DNA of 64,000 bases from DATFVA01 sp963711455 (lineage in GTDB: Bacteria; Bacteroidota; Ignavibacteria; Ignavibacteriales; Ignavibacteriaceae). Location: contig CAVQEH010000006.1 of assembly GCA_963711455.1 (NCBI GenBank), forward strand, positions 806,001 to 870,000, given 5' to 3'. The stretch's first letter is position 1, and the number at the start of each line of letters is the position of its first letter. Under the pieces are notes generated by a model, which was not told the origin of the DNA, ran no database searches, and saw nothing but the letters and a program-made list of their open reading frames with translations. Position numbers and translations under genes: made by a program. Positions 1 through 8,539 of this stretch are shown here, in pieces.

Positions 1-576
1 TCCTTTATAATTTTTGCTCTTTGGTTGAATACTGTATAAATATTGAATTATATTATTTTTCCTGAGAGGTTCAAAAAGATCTCTTTCAGATGAATCCGGA
101 ACAGGAAGGTAATATCTGCCGGGAAAAAGATCTTTCGGATTAACCACTCCGTACCGCATATGCCAGGCATATTTTAAAATAGCATCAGCTAAAAGAAGCT
201 CTGAATCAGCAAGCAGATTTAATCTGTCCGGGTTATTTAAAGTATCAATTGATTTATAAAAATCTGTGGTTATCAGGCTTAAATGATATTCTTCCGGGTT
301 TAAACCATGCTGAACTGCATCCTTAAAAATGACAAGTATTGAATCAACAAAATTCTTTTCCTCATAACTTTTTAAATAAACCGGCTGAAAATTTCTTCCG
401 GCATAGAAATCTTTTAAGGTATCAAGATATTGGAATGAAGAGTCTTTCAAGAAATATTCATCATTAAAGCCGCTTTTTATTGCATCATAGTACCCTGATT
501 CAGTGAATTTTAATTTTTCATTTAATCCCTGAGGCGCTTCGGATAATTTCTTCGAACAGCCGGGAAATAAAAACAT
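1..576 (-). CDS. YcbB-type L,D-transpeptidase lipoprotein, N-terminal part (cut by window edge)
   Basis: The frame is open from the window edge to an ATG at 576 and gives 192 residues. A lipoprotein-like stretch (FLFPGCSKK) is followed by a helical region with 'FQPVYLK', 'DAVQHGLNPEEYH' and 'LLADSELLLADAILKYAWHMRYGVVNPK'-type sequence. This matches the scaffold domain that precedes the YkuD catalytic domain in YcbB/LdtD-type L,D-transpeptidases, which make 3-3 peptidoglycan cross-links. The catalytic domain would lie left of base 1. The hydrophobic signal continues upstream of the ATG in frame (KLLSARLLLIFGLI) to a stop at 646-648, and an AGGA lies just after that stop. Translation may therefore begin at a non-ATG codon near 633, since the ATG start leaves a signal that is too short. 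Family call is by pattern recognition only. Confidence 0.75.
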   Translation of the reverse strand, partial: MFLFPGCSKKLSEAPQGLNEKLKFTESGYYDAIKSGFNDEYFLKDSSFQYLDTLKDFYAGRNFQPVYLKSYEEKNFVDSILVIFKDAVQHGLNPEEYHLSLITTDFYKSIDTLNNPDRLNLLADSELLLADAILKYAWHMRYGVVNPKDLFPGRYYLPVPDSSERDLFEPLRKNNIIQYLYSIQPKSKNYKG

Positions 577-787
577 AATTAATCCGAAGATTAATAATAA
601 CCTTGCTGATAATAGTTTTATCGGTTTAGAGATTTGAGTTTCCTGTTAGATTTGTTGAATAATTTTGATAAACAAAATAAATAAAATCCGGCACGTAAAA
701 TTAACAAAATAAAATATTTTTTCGTAACCGCAGCAGAATCAAAGAGCTGATTAGTGGCAACCGTGCTCTGTGATGAATGAAAGAGCT

Positions 788-820
788 AAACCCGGTGACA
801 AATGCGTTTCCGGGTTTTTT
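788..820 (+). terminator. Intrinsic terminator preceding the first secreted-protein gene
   Basis: AAACCCGG (788-795) pairs with CCGGGTTT (810-817) and is followed by a T run. The hairpin, loop and flanks are almost identical to the terminator at 8201-8232, yet no plus-strand gene precedes it here. It could be a relic of another cassette, the end of a short transcript, or an attenuator in the leader of the gene at 1002. Confidence 0.75.
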
Positions 821-850
821 ATTTAATATTTGTTGATACTATTAATTATT

Positions 851-948
851 ATTTGCAAATTAAGGGCACTGATTTTTCTCTATGGTGAGGGTGAGACAAT
901 AGAGTAAGGTACTGTTACTTTCCAGAGAATACATTTCGAAAGCTCTCT
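851..948 (+). promoter_or_regulatory. Conserved leader element, copy 1
   Basis: This is the first of three near-identical upstream elements (others at 8265-8360 and 11691-11790). CTCTA (878-882) can pair with TAGAG (900-904) around a loop containing GGTGAGGGTGAG. A second conserved block, ATACATTTCGAA, lies about 30 bases downstream. The element ends about 55 bases before the ATG at 1002. It does not match a riboswitch class I can name. Confidence 0.6.
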
Positions 949-1001
949 TTGAACGAAACATTATTGTTTATTAGTAATATATTAATATTGTGAGGCACAA
1001 T

Positions 1002-4000
1002 ATGAAAATGGTAAATTTATACCTTTATGTAGGCATAATTTTTCTAATTTTATCCGTTGAAATATTTTCAGCCACTCTTCATGTTCCAGGTCAATACACT
1101 ACCATTCAGTCTGCCATTAATTCTTCAGCAAATGGTGATACGGTACTCGTTGCCGCAGGAATATATGTTGGTGCTATAAACTTTAATAATAAACTGATCA
1201 TACTAATTAGTGAATCTGGAGCCAGCACCACGACAATAAGTGGTAATAACGCTGCATCAACTGTAACATTCACGAATGCAGAAAACAATAGCACACAATT
1301 ATTTGGTTTTACTATAACGGGTGGTAACCCCTACGGAGTTGTTTGTAATGGTTCATCCACACCTATAATTTCAAACTGTATTTTTCAAAACAACTCTAAA
1401 TACCCGATTGTTATAGCGATAAGCATGGTGGGTCAATTGCTTAATAGTATGAATTCGTTCATCCCTCGCGGCGACGGAAAGTTCAATGCAATATATGTAC
1501 GTGGAGGAACAATCAATGAATCTGTTACCTGGCCTGTGCCACCAACTCAGTTCTGTTACCGGATATTAAATGACCAAGATATTACGATTCAAGGTTCATC
1601 AAATCCTGTTCTAACTCTGTTACCCGGGACTGTGATTAAGATGTATGGTAATAGTTCCGTTGTAGTTGGGGGAAACAGTGCAACTCAGCTTGGTATGTTA
1701 ATGGCTGATGGTGTGCTTTTCACCTCTTCGGTGGATGACACTACTGGTGACACAAATGGGGATGGAACAGCTTCCATACCAGCACCAAATAACTGGGAAG
1801 GAATATGGTTTTATAACTATGCAGATGATAACTCGCTTGTAAAGAATTGCCTGATAAGATATGGTGGGAAGAATGCAGCAGGTATTTATATGGAAGCATC
1901 TACACCACGTATAGAGGATAACACAATTTACAGAGTTTCAAATACTGGTATTTCGGTTAAATCAGTTGGAATGACTACACAGATCAGAAACAACACAATA
2001 CTCAGAACGACTAGTGATAATATATATCCATTTCAACTAGATCCAATGACAATGCCGGATGTAATAATGAACAACAATTATCCGGCAAGGACGGACGGAA
2101 AGTTCAATGCAATATATGTACGTGGAGGAACAATCAATGAATCTGTTACTTGGCCTGTGCCACCAACTCAGTTCTGTTACCGGATATTAAATGACCAAGA
2201 TATTACGATTCAAGGTTCATCAAATCCTGTTCTAACTCTGTTACCCGGGACTGTGATTAAGATGTATGGTAATAGTTCCGTTGTAGTTGGGGGAAACAGT
2301 GCAACTCAGCTTGGTATGTTAATGGCTGATGGTGTGCTTTTCACCTCTTCGGTGGATGACACTACTGGTGACACAAATGGGGATGGAACAGCTTCCATAC
2401 CAGCACCAAATAACTGGGAAGGAATATGGTTTTATAACTATGCAGATGATAACTCGCTTGTAAAGAATTGCCTGATAAGATATGGTGGGAAGAATGCAGC
2501 AGGTATTTATATGGAAGCATCTACACCACGTATAGAGGATAACACAATTTACAGAGTTTCGAATACTGGTATTTCGGTTAAATCAGTTGGAATGACTACA
2601 CAGATCAGAAACAACACAATACTCAGAACGACTAGTGATAATATATATCCATTTCAACTAGATCCAATGACAATGCCGGATGTAATAATGAACAACAATT
2701 ATCCGGCAAGGACGGACGGAAAGTTCAATGCAATATATGTACGTGGAGGAACAATCAATGAATCTGTTACCTGGCCTGTGCCACCAACGGGGTATTGTTA
2801 CTGGATACAGGAGAGTACAGATATTTCAGTGATAGGCAATCCACAACCGGAACTAACATTATTAGCGGGGACAGTAATTGAGCTGTGGAACAACTCATCA
2901 TTTATAATTGGCGGTAATAGTGCAAACCAGTTTGGAAAACTTACAGCACAGGGAGTAACGTTCACATCGGCAGAAGATGATACAACGGGAGATACAAATG
3001 GGAATAATAATCTACCAGGGCCAAATGAGTGGGAAGGTATTTCGTTTTACAACTATGCAGATGATAACTCGCTTGTAAAGAATTGCCTGATAAGATATGG
3101 TGGGAAGAATGCAGCAGGTATTTATATGGAAGCATCTACACCACGTATAGAGGATAACACAATTTACAGAGTATCGAATACTGGTATTTCGGTTAAATCA
3201 GTTGGAATGACTACACAAATCAGGAACAACACGATATTGAGATCAACAAGTGATAACATATATCCATTTCAACTTGATCCGATGACAATGCCGGATGTAA
3301 TAATGAACAACAATTATCCGGCAAGGACGGACGGAAAGTTCAATGCAATATATGTACGTGGAGGAACAATCAATGAATCTGTTACCTGGCCTGTGCCACC
3401 AACGGGATATTGTTACTGGATACAGGAGAGTACAGATATTTCAGTGATAGGCAATCCACAACCGGAACTAACATTATTAGCGGGGACAGTAATTGAGCTG
3501 TGGAACAACTCATCATTTATAATTGGCGGTAATAGTGCAAACCAGTTTGGAAAACTTACAGCACAGGGAGTAACGTTCACATCGGCAGAAGATGATACAA
3601 CGGGAGATACAAATGGGAATAATAATCTACCAGGGCCAAATGAGTGGGAAGGTATTTCGTTTTACAACTATGCAGATGATAACTCGCTTGTAAAGAATTG
3701 CTTACTTAGATATGGAGGTAAAAATAGTCATGGGTTAATTTATATAAATTCAGCATCCCCAACTATCGACTCATGTCGGATTACAAGAAGTGGTTCTTCT
3801 GGAATACTTGCTACAGGTGTAGGCGCAAATCCTTTAATAAATAAGTGTATTATAGAAGCTAATACAACAAATGGTGTATTAGCACAATCTTCCGCAAATC
3901 CAGTTATTAATTTTTGTGATATTGTTGCAAATTATTCATATGGGGTGAGTAATACAACTTCAAGTATTTTAATAGACGCTGAAAATAATTTTTGGGGGGA

Positions 4001-7000
4001 CACCACAGGCCCTTATCACCTAACTTTGAACCCTAATGGGAAAGGAGACAAGGTAACAGACTATGTTTCTTTCCAGCCATTCTTATCTTCATCTGTTTGG
4101 GGTAAAATATATGGTTATAAATATATGAGAACTTCTGGGACTATAGTCGATTGTGTAGGACCTACTGATAATAATGGAAGATATTGGTATGAAACTGAAT
4201 TTAATGATGCTTCTTGGGATATCATGTTCCTTCCCGATAATTGGGGAACGGGAAGTTCTGATAGATATTATAGACAACAGGTATTTCTACCGGCAATTTA
4301 TGATAGTGTTAAACTTTCATTTGCAAGTAATGATGGAATTTGGATTTATGCAAATTCAAACTTTGTAGGACATTGGGGGCCTGATTGTCACGGCAATGGT
4401 TGTGTTAACGGAACAGGTTGTGGTATCAATTCATCAGTACCAGCACAAAATATTACTTCATTTGTTCAACCTGGTTCCAATTCTCTGGCATTTCATGTAA
4501 GTAATGGCCCCGCTACGGGCTATTTCTATTCTTACCATATAAGTGTTTATCCAGAAGCAGGTGGAGAATATTTAACACTTACTTCTCCAATTGGGGGTGA
4601 AATCTGGCCACAGGGTACCATTCAACAAATAACTTGGGCGCCAACTGAGATTTCGAATATTGATATTGATTTATCAACCGACAACGGAAACTCTTGGACA
4701 AATTTAATCAATAATTACCCTACCTCAATTGGTGCTTATGATTGGAATATTGATAATCCAGGTAGTCAGGAATGTAAAATTAAAATTAGCGAATCTAGTA
4801 CCGGCTTTCCAAATTATACCAGCAATTCATTTACCGTATTGTCTGCGATTCTTTTAAATAATGGTGATCTTGTTTTTAATGGATATAATTACTTAATAAA
4901 ATGGACTGCTCCGAGTGAACCTCATAAATTGGTTTTTTATTTTTCCGATTCAACCAGTAGTTATAGACCGACTGGTTTTGGAAACGGCGATTCGCTTGTG
5001 ATAGAGACAACAAGCAATTATTATCTGCTCACATTTAATACTATGCCTGTTGCTGCCAAATATTATTGGAAAGTTTACGATAAAAATTGGAATGCTGTGA
5101 CAAGTAAAAATGCTTTTATGCTTGTCAATTTAATTCCACCCAATGAGCCAACAGTTAATCCTCCAATAATACTCGTGCATGGCTGGAGATCGAATAAAGA
5201 CATGTGGGATGTATTAAAAACCGGGACACTATCTTCAGAGTACTCACTCTGGATTTTTGAATATCCAAATACAGGAGATATCATACAATCGGCTTGGGGA
5301 CTTTCAGTTGCAATCGATTCAGTTTTATCAAACAGTCCTGGAAATACTAAAGTTAGAATTCTATCACACAGTATGGGAGGGCTTGTAACAAGAGCATATA
5401 CAGTTAATATGGCGAAAAACCTTCTACAAAATTCTATTCCATATAATAATAATTTAGAATATGTTGCTTTCCTTGCAACCCCAAACCACGGTGGATTAAA
5501 TGTTGATCTAGTATATAAAATCATTGGAAACTCTGATTTGTTTGGAGGAAGAGATCAATACGCTCTTTATCAACTCTTACCGAACAGCGATTTTCTAAAT
5601 ACACTGAATAGTTTTCCATTGGTTAGTGATATTAAATATTTATCTGTTGCAGGATATGATAACAGGTGGTTATTACTAGCTAAATTATTAGGTAACATTG
5701 TTTTAAATAAACAAATAGCAAATATGGTGCTATCACTTGGAGTTAGTGATTGTGTCGTAAAATTAGAGAGTGCGATTAAAGGACCATCTGGTTTTTTTGA
5801 TCAGTACAAAATTATCTACCGAAACCACTTAAATATTTTTGATAATCCTATATCTCCAGTTTCAGAATATCTTTCCGATTTCTTTTATGATGGGATTATT
5901 CAATCTGATAATTATGCTAATTATGCATTCAAAAAAATAGTAGGCAATCTCATTAATTTACCATTTAGAAAGGTTCAAGAGAATAAATTAGCGAATGTTG
6001 AAATTAATATTACACCTGACGGCCAGGAAGATTCTTATGTAACTTATTCAAATTTTGATGGGTCTTATTATATTAATTTTTTACCAAATGGAATGTACAA
6101 AGTCAAAGTTTATGCTGATGGTTATATCGCTGATTCCACAACAATTACGGTAAATGATTCTTTATACGCGGCACCCTGCAATTTTAGGCTGAATGAAGAT
6201 AGCACATATTCTGGACCCACAAATCAATATGTGAAAATTGAAGGCGACACACCATTTACGAATAATTTATTAATGGATCTTGAATTAAATGCAAATAACG
6301 CTACCCAAATGAAGATTAGTGATAATATAGATTTTGAAGGAGCCAATTGGATTTCTTATGCTACTAACTCTACATTTACATTTTCCGACTCATCATTCGG
6401 GCCCAAAACAATTTTTGTTAAATATAAGAGTTTATCAGGAATAGAGAGTACAATAGCGATGGATGATATTATTTACTCACTACAATCATTTTCGCAAGTT
6501 AATGTAACTAGTAACCCTCAAGGAGCAAGAGTTTATTTTGATGGAACTAATATGAATGGAGCAACACCTCTCTTAATTGAAAACATACCGCCAAATGAAT
6601 ACACTTTTTCTGTCAATAAAAGTGGGTATAGCTCTTGGCCAACCATCATTCCCATTACAGTAGCTGAGAATCAATCTTATGATATCTCATTCACTTTCAC
6701 AAATTCAGCACCTCAAACAGTTAAATATTTATTCGGCATTTCTTACAGCGATACGTTACAATTAGAATGGGTATCTCCAAGCGACGCTGACATAATGTTC
6801 ATTCAAATAAATTATAGGCTTGATGGTATCTTTCCCGTTGATCCAAATGATGGGATTACACTCGTTTCCCAATCTTCACAGCCCGATGAATTGCACACAT
6901 TAAATGTTTCTGGATTACAACAAGGCACTACTTATCACTTATCTGCTTTTACTATAGATTCAGCAAGTAACCATTCAATTCCAAAGACACTTGCTATTTT

Positions 7001-8162
7001 AATAGGACCCAATACAAACTTTCAGTTAAATGTAAATATTGCCAACGGTTGGAATATGGTATCAGTTCCGGGCATAAATCCTAATGGCCAAGGAGTAAAT
7101 AATTGGTGGTCAGGATTAGCTGGAACTGTATATAAATTTATTCCAGGTTCTGGTTACACAGGTATAACAACTACAACACCCGGAGAAGGATACTGGATGA
7201 AGCAAGTAGGTGATAATGTTTACAATACAGGAGATGAATGGCCTGCCGGTGGAATCCAGATTGTTTCCCACGATCCAATAAATGCTATCGGGGGATGGAA
7301 TATATTTGGAGGATATGAAGATGTAGTGGATGTAACAACATTATCAACTACACCATCGGGACAGATAGTCTACCCGATCTATAAGTATGTACCCGGTACA
7401 GGATATCAGACAGCAACTACACTGGATCCTGGATATGGATACTGGGTAAAAGTCTCATCAGATTGCCAGATAAATGTACCCTCAGTGATGGCAAAGGGTA
7501 ATAAAGAAGTAGCAGAGTACTTTAAGAAAGATTGGGGAAGGATAACTATAACGGATGCAGCAGGAAGCAGCTATACATTGTATGCTATAAAAGGTGGTTC
7601 GCCTAATGAGGGAGTAGGAGTTGATCTAAATCGGTACGAACTACCACCTTTGCCGCCTGAAGGATTGTTTGATATTCGCTACTCTAGTGGAAGAATAGCT
7701 GAAGACATCAATACAGAACTTAAGTCCATTGATATGAGAGGAGTGACTTATCCTATCAAAGTAAAAGCCGAGAATATGGATATAAGGCTTATGGATGTAA
7801 CAGGTAAGTTAATAGACATAAATATTAAGAAGGGCGAAGAGATTACTATAAGTAATTCCAATATTGATAAAGTGATGGTATCAGGACAACTACTGCCAAA
7901 AAAATTCGCACTTGAGCAGAACTATCCTAATCCGTTCAACCCTACAACAACGATTAAATTCTCAATCCCAAAACAAGTTCAGGTTAATCTGGTCATCTAC
8001 GATATACTCGGTGAAGAAGTTAAAGAACTGAAAAACGAAGTTATGAAACCTGGATACTATGAAGTTAATTTTAATGCAAATGCTTTGGCTTCAGGTGTGT
8101 ACTTCTATAGAATTAAAGCCGGAGATTTTGTTCAGACGAAGAAAATGATTCTGTTGAAATAG
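1002..8162 (+). CDS. Giant exported beta-helix/lipase-like protein with T9SS sorting domain
   Basis: 2386 residues. The start chosen is ATG 1002, because GAGG at 992-995 sits six bases upstream; an in-frame GTG at 990 lacks this. Order of parts: signal peptide (about 1-24); right-handed beta-helix; four tandem repeats of about 205-207 residues from residue 158; more beta-helix; a jelly-roll-like region (about 1040-1185); a Ser/Thr-rich KNH-like domain (about 1190-1285); an alpha/beta-hydrolase domain with oxyanion HG at 1393-1394, nucleophile Ser1457 in SHSMGG, and TPNHGG. These are followed by a carboxypeptidase-regulatory-like domain (about 1655-1735), a PEGA domain (about 1830-1905), an FN3-like region, the shared GWNMVS module from 2016, and the sorting domain 2302-2386. 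Likely surface-bound or secreted. Lipase or esterase activity is inferred from motifs and the substrate is unknown. Confidence 0.85.
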   Translation: MKMVNLYLYVGIIFLILSVEIFSATLHVPGQYTTIQSAINSSANGDTVLVAAGIYVGAINFNNKLIILISESGASTTTISGNNAASTVTFTNAENNSTQLFGFTITGGNPYGVVCNGSSTPIISNCIFQNNSKYPIVIAISMVGQLLNSMNSFIPRGDGKFNAIYVRGGTINESVTWPVPPTQFCYRILNDQDITIQGSSNPVLTLLPGTVIKMYGNSSVVVGGNSATQLGMLMADGVLFTSSVDDTTGDTNGDGTASIPAPNNWEGIWFYNYADDNSLVKNCLIRYGGKNAAGIYMEASTPRIEDNTIYRVSNTGISVKSVGMTTQIRNNTILRTTSDNIYPFQLDPMTMPDVIMNNNYPARTDGKFNAIYVRGGTINESVTWPVPPTQFCYRILNDQDITIQGSSNPVLTLLPGTVIKMYGNSSVVVGGNSATQLGMLMADGVLFTSSVDDTTGDTNGDGTASIPAPNNWEGIWFYNYADDNSLVKNCLIRYGGKNAAGIYMEASTPRIEDNTIYRVSNTGISVKSVGMTTQIRNNTILRTTSDNIYPFQLDPMTMPDVIMNNNYPARTDGKFNAIYVRGGTINESVTWPVPPTGYCYWIQESTDISVIGNPQPELTLLAGTVIELWNNSSFIIGGNSANQFGKLTAQGVTFTSAEDDTTGDTNGNNNLPGPNEWEGISFYNYADDNSLVKNCLIRYGGKNAAGIYMEASTPRIEDNTIYRVSNTGISVKSVGMTTQIRNNTILRSTSDNIYPFQLDPMTMPDVIMNNNYPARTDGKFNAIYVRGGTINESVTWPVPPTGYCYWIQESTDISVIGNPQPELTLLAGTVIELWNNSSFIIGGNSANQFGKLTAQGVTFTSAEDDTTGDTNGNNNLPGPNEWEGISFYNYADDNSLVKNCLLRYGGKNSHGLIYINSASPTIDSCRITRSGSSGILATGVGANPLINKCIIEANTTNGVLAQSSANPVINFCDIVANYSYGVSNTTSSILIDAENNFWGDTTGPYHLTLNPNGKGDKVTDYVSFQPFLSSSVWGKIYGYKYMRTSGTIVDCVGPTDNNGRYWYETEFNDASWDIMFLPDNWGTGSSDRYYRQQVFLPAIYDSVKLSFASNDGIWIYANSNFVGHWGPDCHGNGCVNGTGCGINSSVPAQNITSFVQPGSNSLAFHVSNGPATGYFYSYHISVYPEAGGEYLTLTSPIGGEIWPQGTIQQITWAPTEISNIDIDLSTDNGNSWTNLINNYPTSIGAYDWNIDNPGSQECKIKISESSTGFPNYTSNSFTVLSAILLNNGDLVFNGYNYLIKWTAPSEPHKLVFYFSDSTSSYRPTGFGNGDSLVIETTSNYYLLTFNTMPVAAKYYWKVYDKNWNAVTSKNAFMLVNLIPPNEPTVNPPIILVHGWRSNKDMWDVLKTGTLSSEYSLWIFEYPNTGDIIQSAWGLSVAIDSVLSNSPGNTKVRILSHSMGGLVTRAYTVNMAKNLLQNSIPYNNNLEYVAFLATPNHGGLNVDLVYKIIGNSDLFGGRDQYALYQLLPNSDFLNTLNSFPLVSDIKYLSVAGYDNRWLLLAKLLGNIVLNKQIANMVLSLGVSDCVVKLESAIKGPSGFFDQYKIIYRNHLNIFDNPISPVSEYLSDFFYDGIIQSDNYANYAFKKIVGNLINLPFRKVQENKLANVEINITPDGQEDSYVTYSNFDGSYYINFLPNGMYKVKVYADGYIADSTTITVNDSLYAAPCNFRLNEDSTYSGPTNQYVKIEGDTPFTNNLLMDLELNANNATQMKISDNIDFEGANWISYATNSTFTFSDSSFGPKTIFVKYKSLSGIESTIAMDDIIYSLQSFSQVNVTSNPQGARVYFDGTNMNGATPLLIENIPPNEYTFSVNKSGYSSWPTIIPITVAENQSYDISFTFTNSAPQTVKYLFGISYSDTLQLEWVSPSDADIMFIQINYRLDGIFPVDPNDGITLVSQSSQPDELHTLNVSGLQQGTTYHLSAFTIDSASNHSIPKTLAILIGPNTNFQLNVNIANGWNMVSVPGINPNGQGVNNWWSGLAGTVYKFIPGSGYTGITTTTPGEGYWMKQVGDNVYNTGDEWPAGGIQIVSHDPINAIGGWNIFGGYEDVVDVTTLSTTPSGQIVYPIYKYVPGTGYQTATTLDPGYGYWVKVSSDCQINVPSVMAKGNKEVAEYFKKDWGRITITDAAGSSYTLYAIKGGSPNEGVGVDLNRYELPPLPPEGLFDIRYSSGRIAEDINTELKSIDMRGVTYPIKVKAENMDIRLMDVTGKLIDINIKKGEEITISNSNIDKVMVSGQLLPKKFALEQNYPNPFNPTTTIKFSIPKQVQVNLVIYDILGEEVKELKNEVMKPGYYEVNFNANALASGVYFYRIKAGDFVQTKKMILLK
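1473..3711 (+). repeat. Four tandem in-frame DNA repeats of 615-621 bp
   Basis: Copies begin at 1473, 2094, 2715 and 3330, with spacings 621, 621 and 615. Each opens with the codons for DGKFNAIYVRGG. Copies 1 and 2 differ at only a few bases (for example 'acctgg' against 'acttgg'). Copies 3 and 4 share a different central block (GYCYWIQESTD...), while the outer parts stay nearly identical to copies 1 and 2. The fourth copy diverges after about 3711. This is a recent duplication with mosaic exchange. Confidence 0.92.
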
Positions 8163-8233
8163 CTCATTCACAGAGGTTACCCCTGCCTCTTGGATGAGCT
8201 AAACCCGGTGACAAATGCGTTTCCGGGTTTTTT
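8162..8233 (+). terminator. 3' structured element and intrinsic terminator
   Basis: GCTCAT and ATGAGC pair around an inner stem AGAGG/CCTCT with loop TTACCCCTG. Directly after comes the terminator, AAACCCGG (8201-8208) with CCGGGTTT (8223-8230) and a T run. The element starts at the stop codon of the preceding gene. The same arrangement recurs after the genes ending at 11545, 14589 and 18097. Confidence 0.85.
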
Positions 8234-8264
8234 ATTATAATGCTTGCTTCTATCAAATAAATAT

Positions 8265-8360
8265 AGCAAATTCTGGTCAGCGATTTTTCTCTATGGTGAG
8301 GGTGAGACGGTAGAGCAAGGCTGCAGTAAGGAAAATACATTTCGAAGACTCTCATCAGAA
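8265..8360 (+). promoter_or_regulatory. Conserved leader element, copy 2
   Basis: It contains the same core as the element at 851-948: CTCTA (8289-8293), loop GGTGAGGGTGAG, TAGAG (8311-8315), then AATACATTTCGAA. It lies about 180 bases before the ATG at 8540, further than in the other two copies. The extra 8370-8530 sequence between it and the gene shows no recognised feature. Confidence 0.6.
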
Positions 8361-8539
8361 AAATAATATAAATGACATAAATAAAAATATTGTCATGAAG
8401 TACGCCGTAATCTGATTATACAGGTAGGATCAGGCTTTAGCATTGGGTATGTATATGTTGAAAGCTAAAAATAATCAGAGCGGTAATATTAAAACCGGCA
8501 AATCTTTGGTGGTGAAATAAAAATTTCGGAGGGATTAAT

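Noticed and set aside
745..822. c-di-GMP or cobalamin riboswitch before the gene at 1002
   Set aside because: GCAAAGCC-like and GGCAACC-like words occur around the terminators, but the conserved cores and stems of those classes cannot be assembled.
1473..3711. Tandem repeats as a CRISPR-like or satellite array
   Set aside because: The units are 615-621 bp, keep one reading frame and encode beta-helix sequence, with no short repeat/spacer pattern.
5075..5524. 149-codon minus-strand frame inside the giant beta-helix gene
   Set aside because: It is antisense to the lipase-like domain and shows no coding features of its own.
8164..8355. 63-codon minus-strand frame between the first two secreted-protein genes
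   Set aside because: It spans the terminator and leader element, has no ribosome-binding site and no recognisable sequence.
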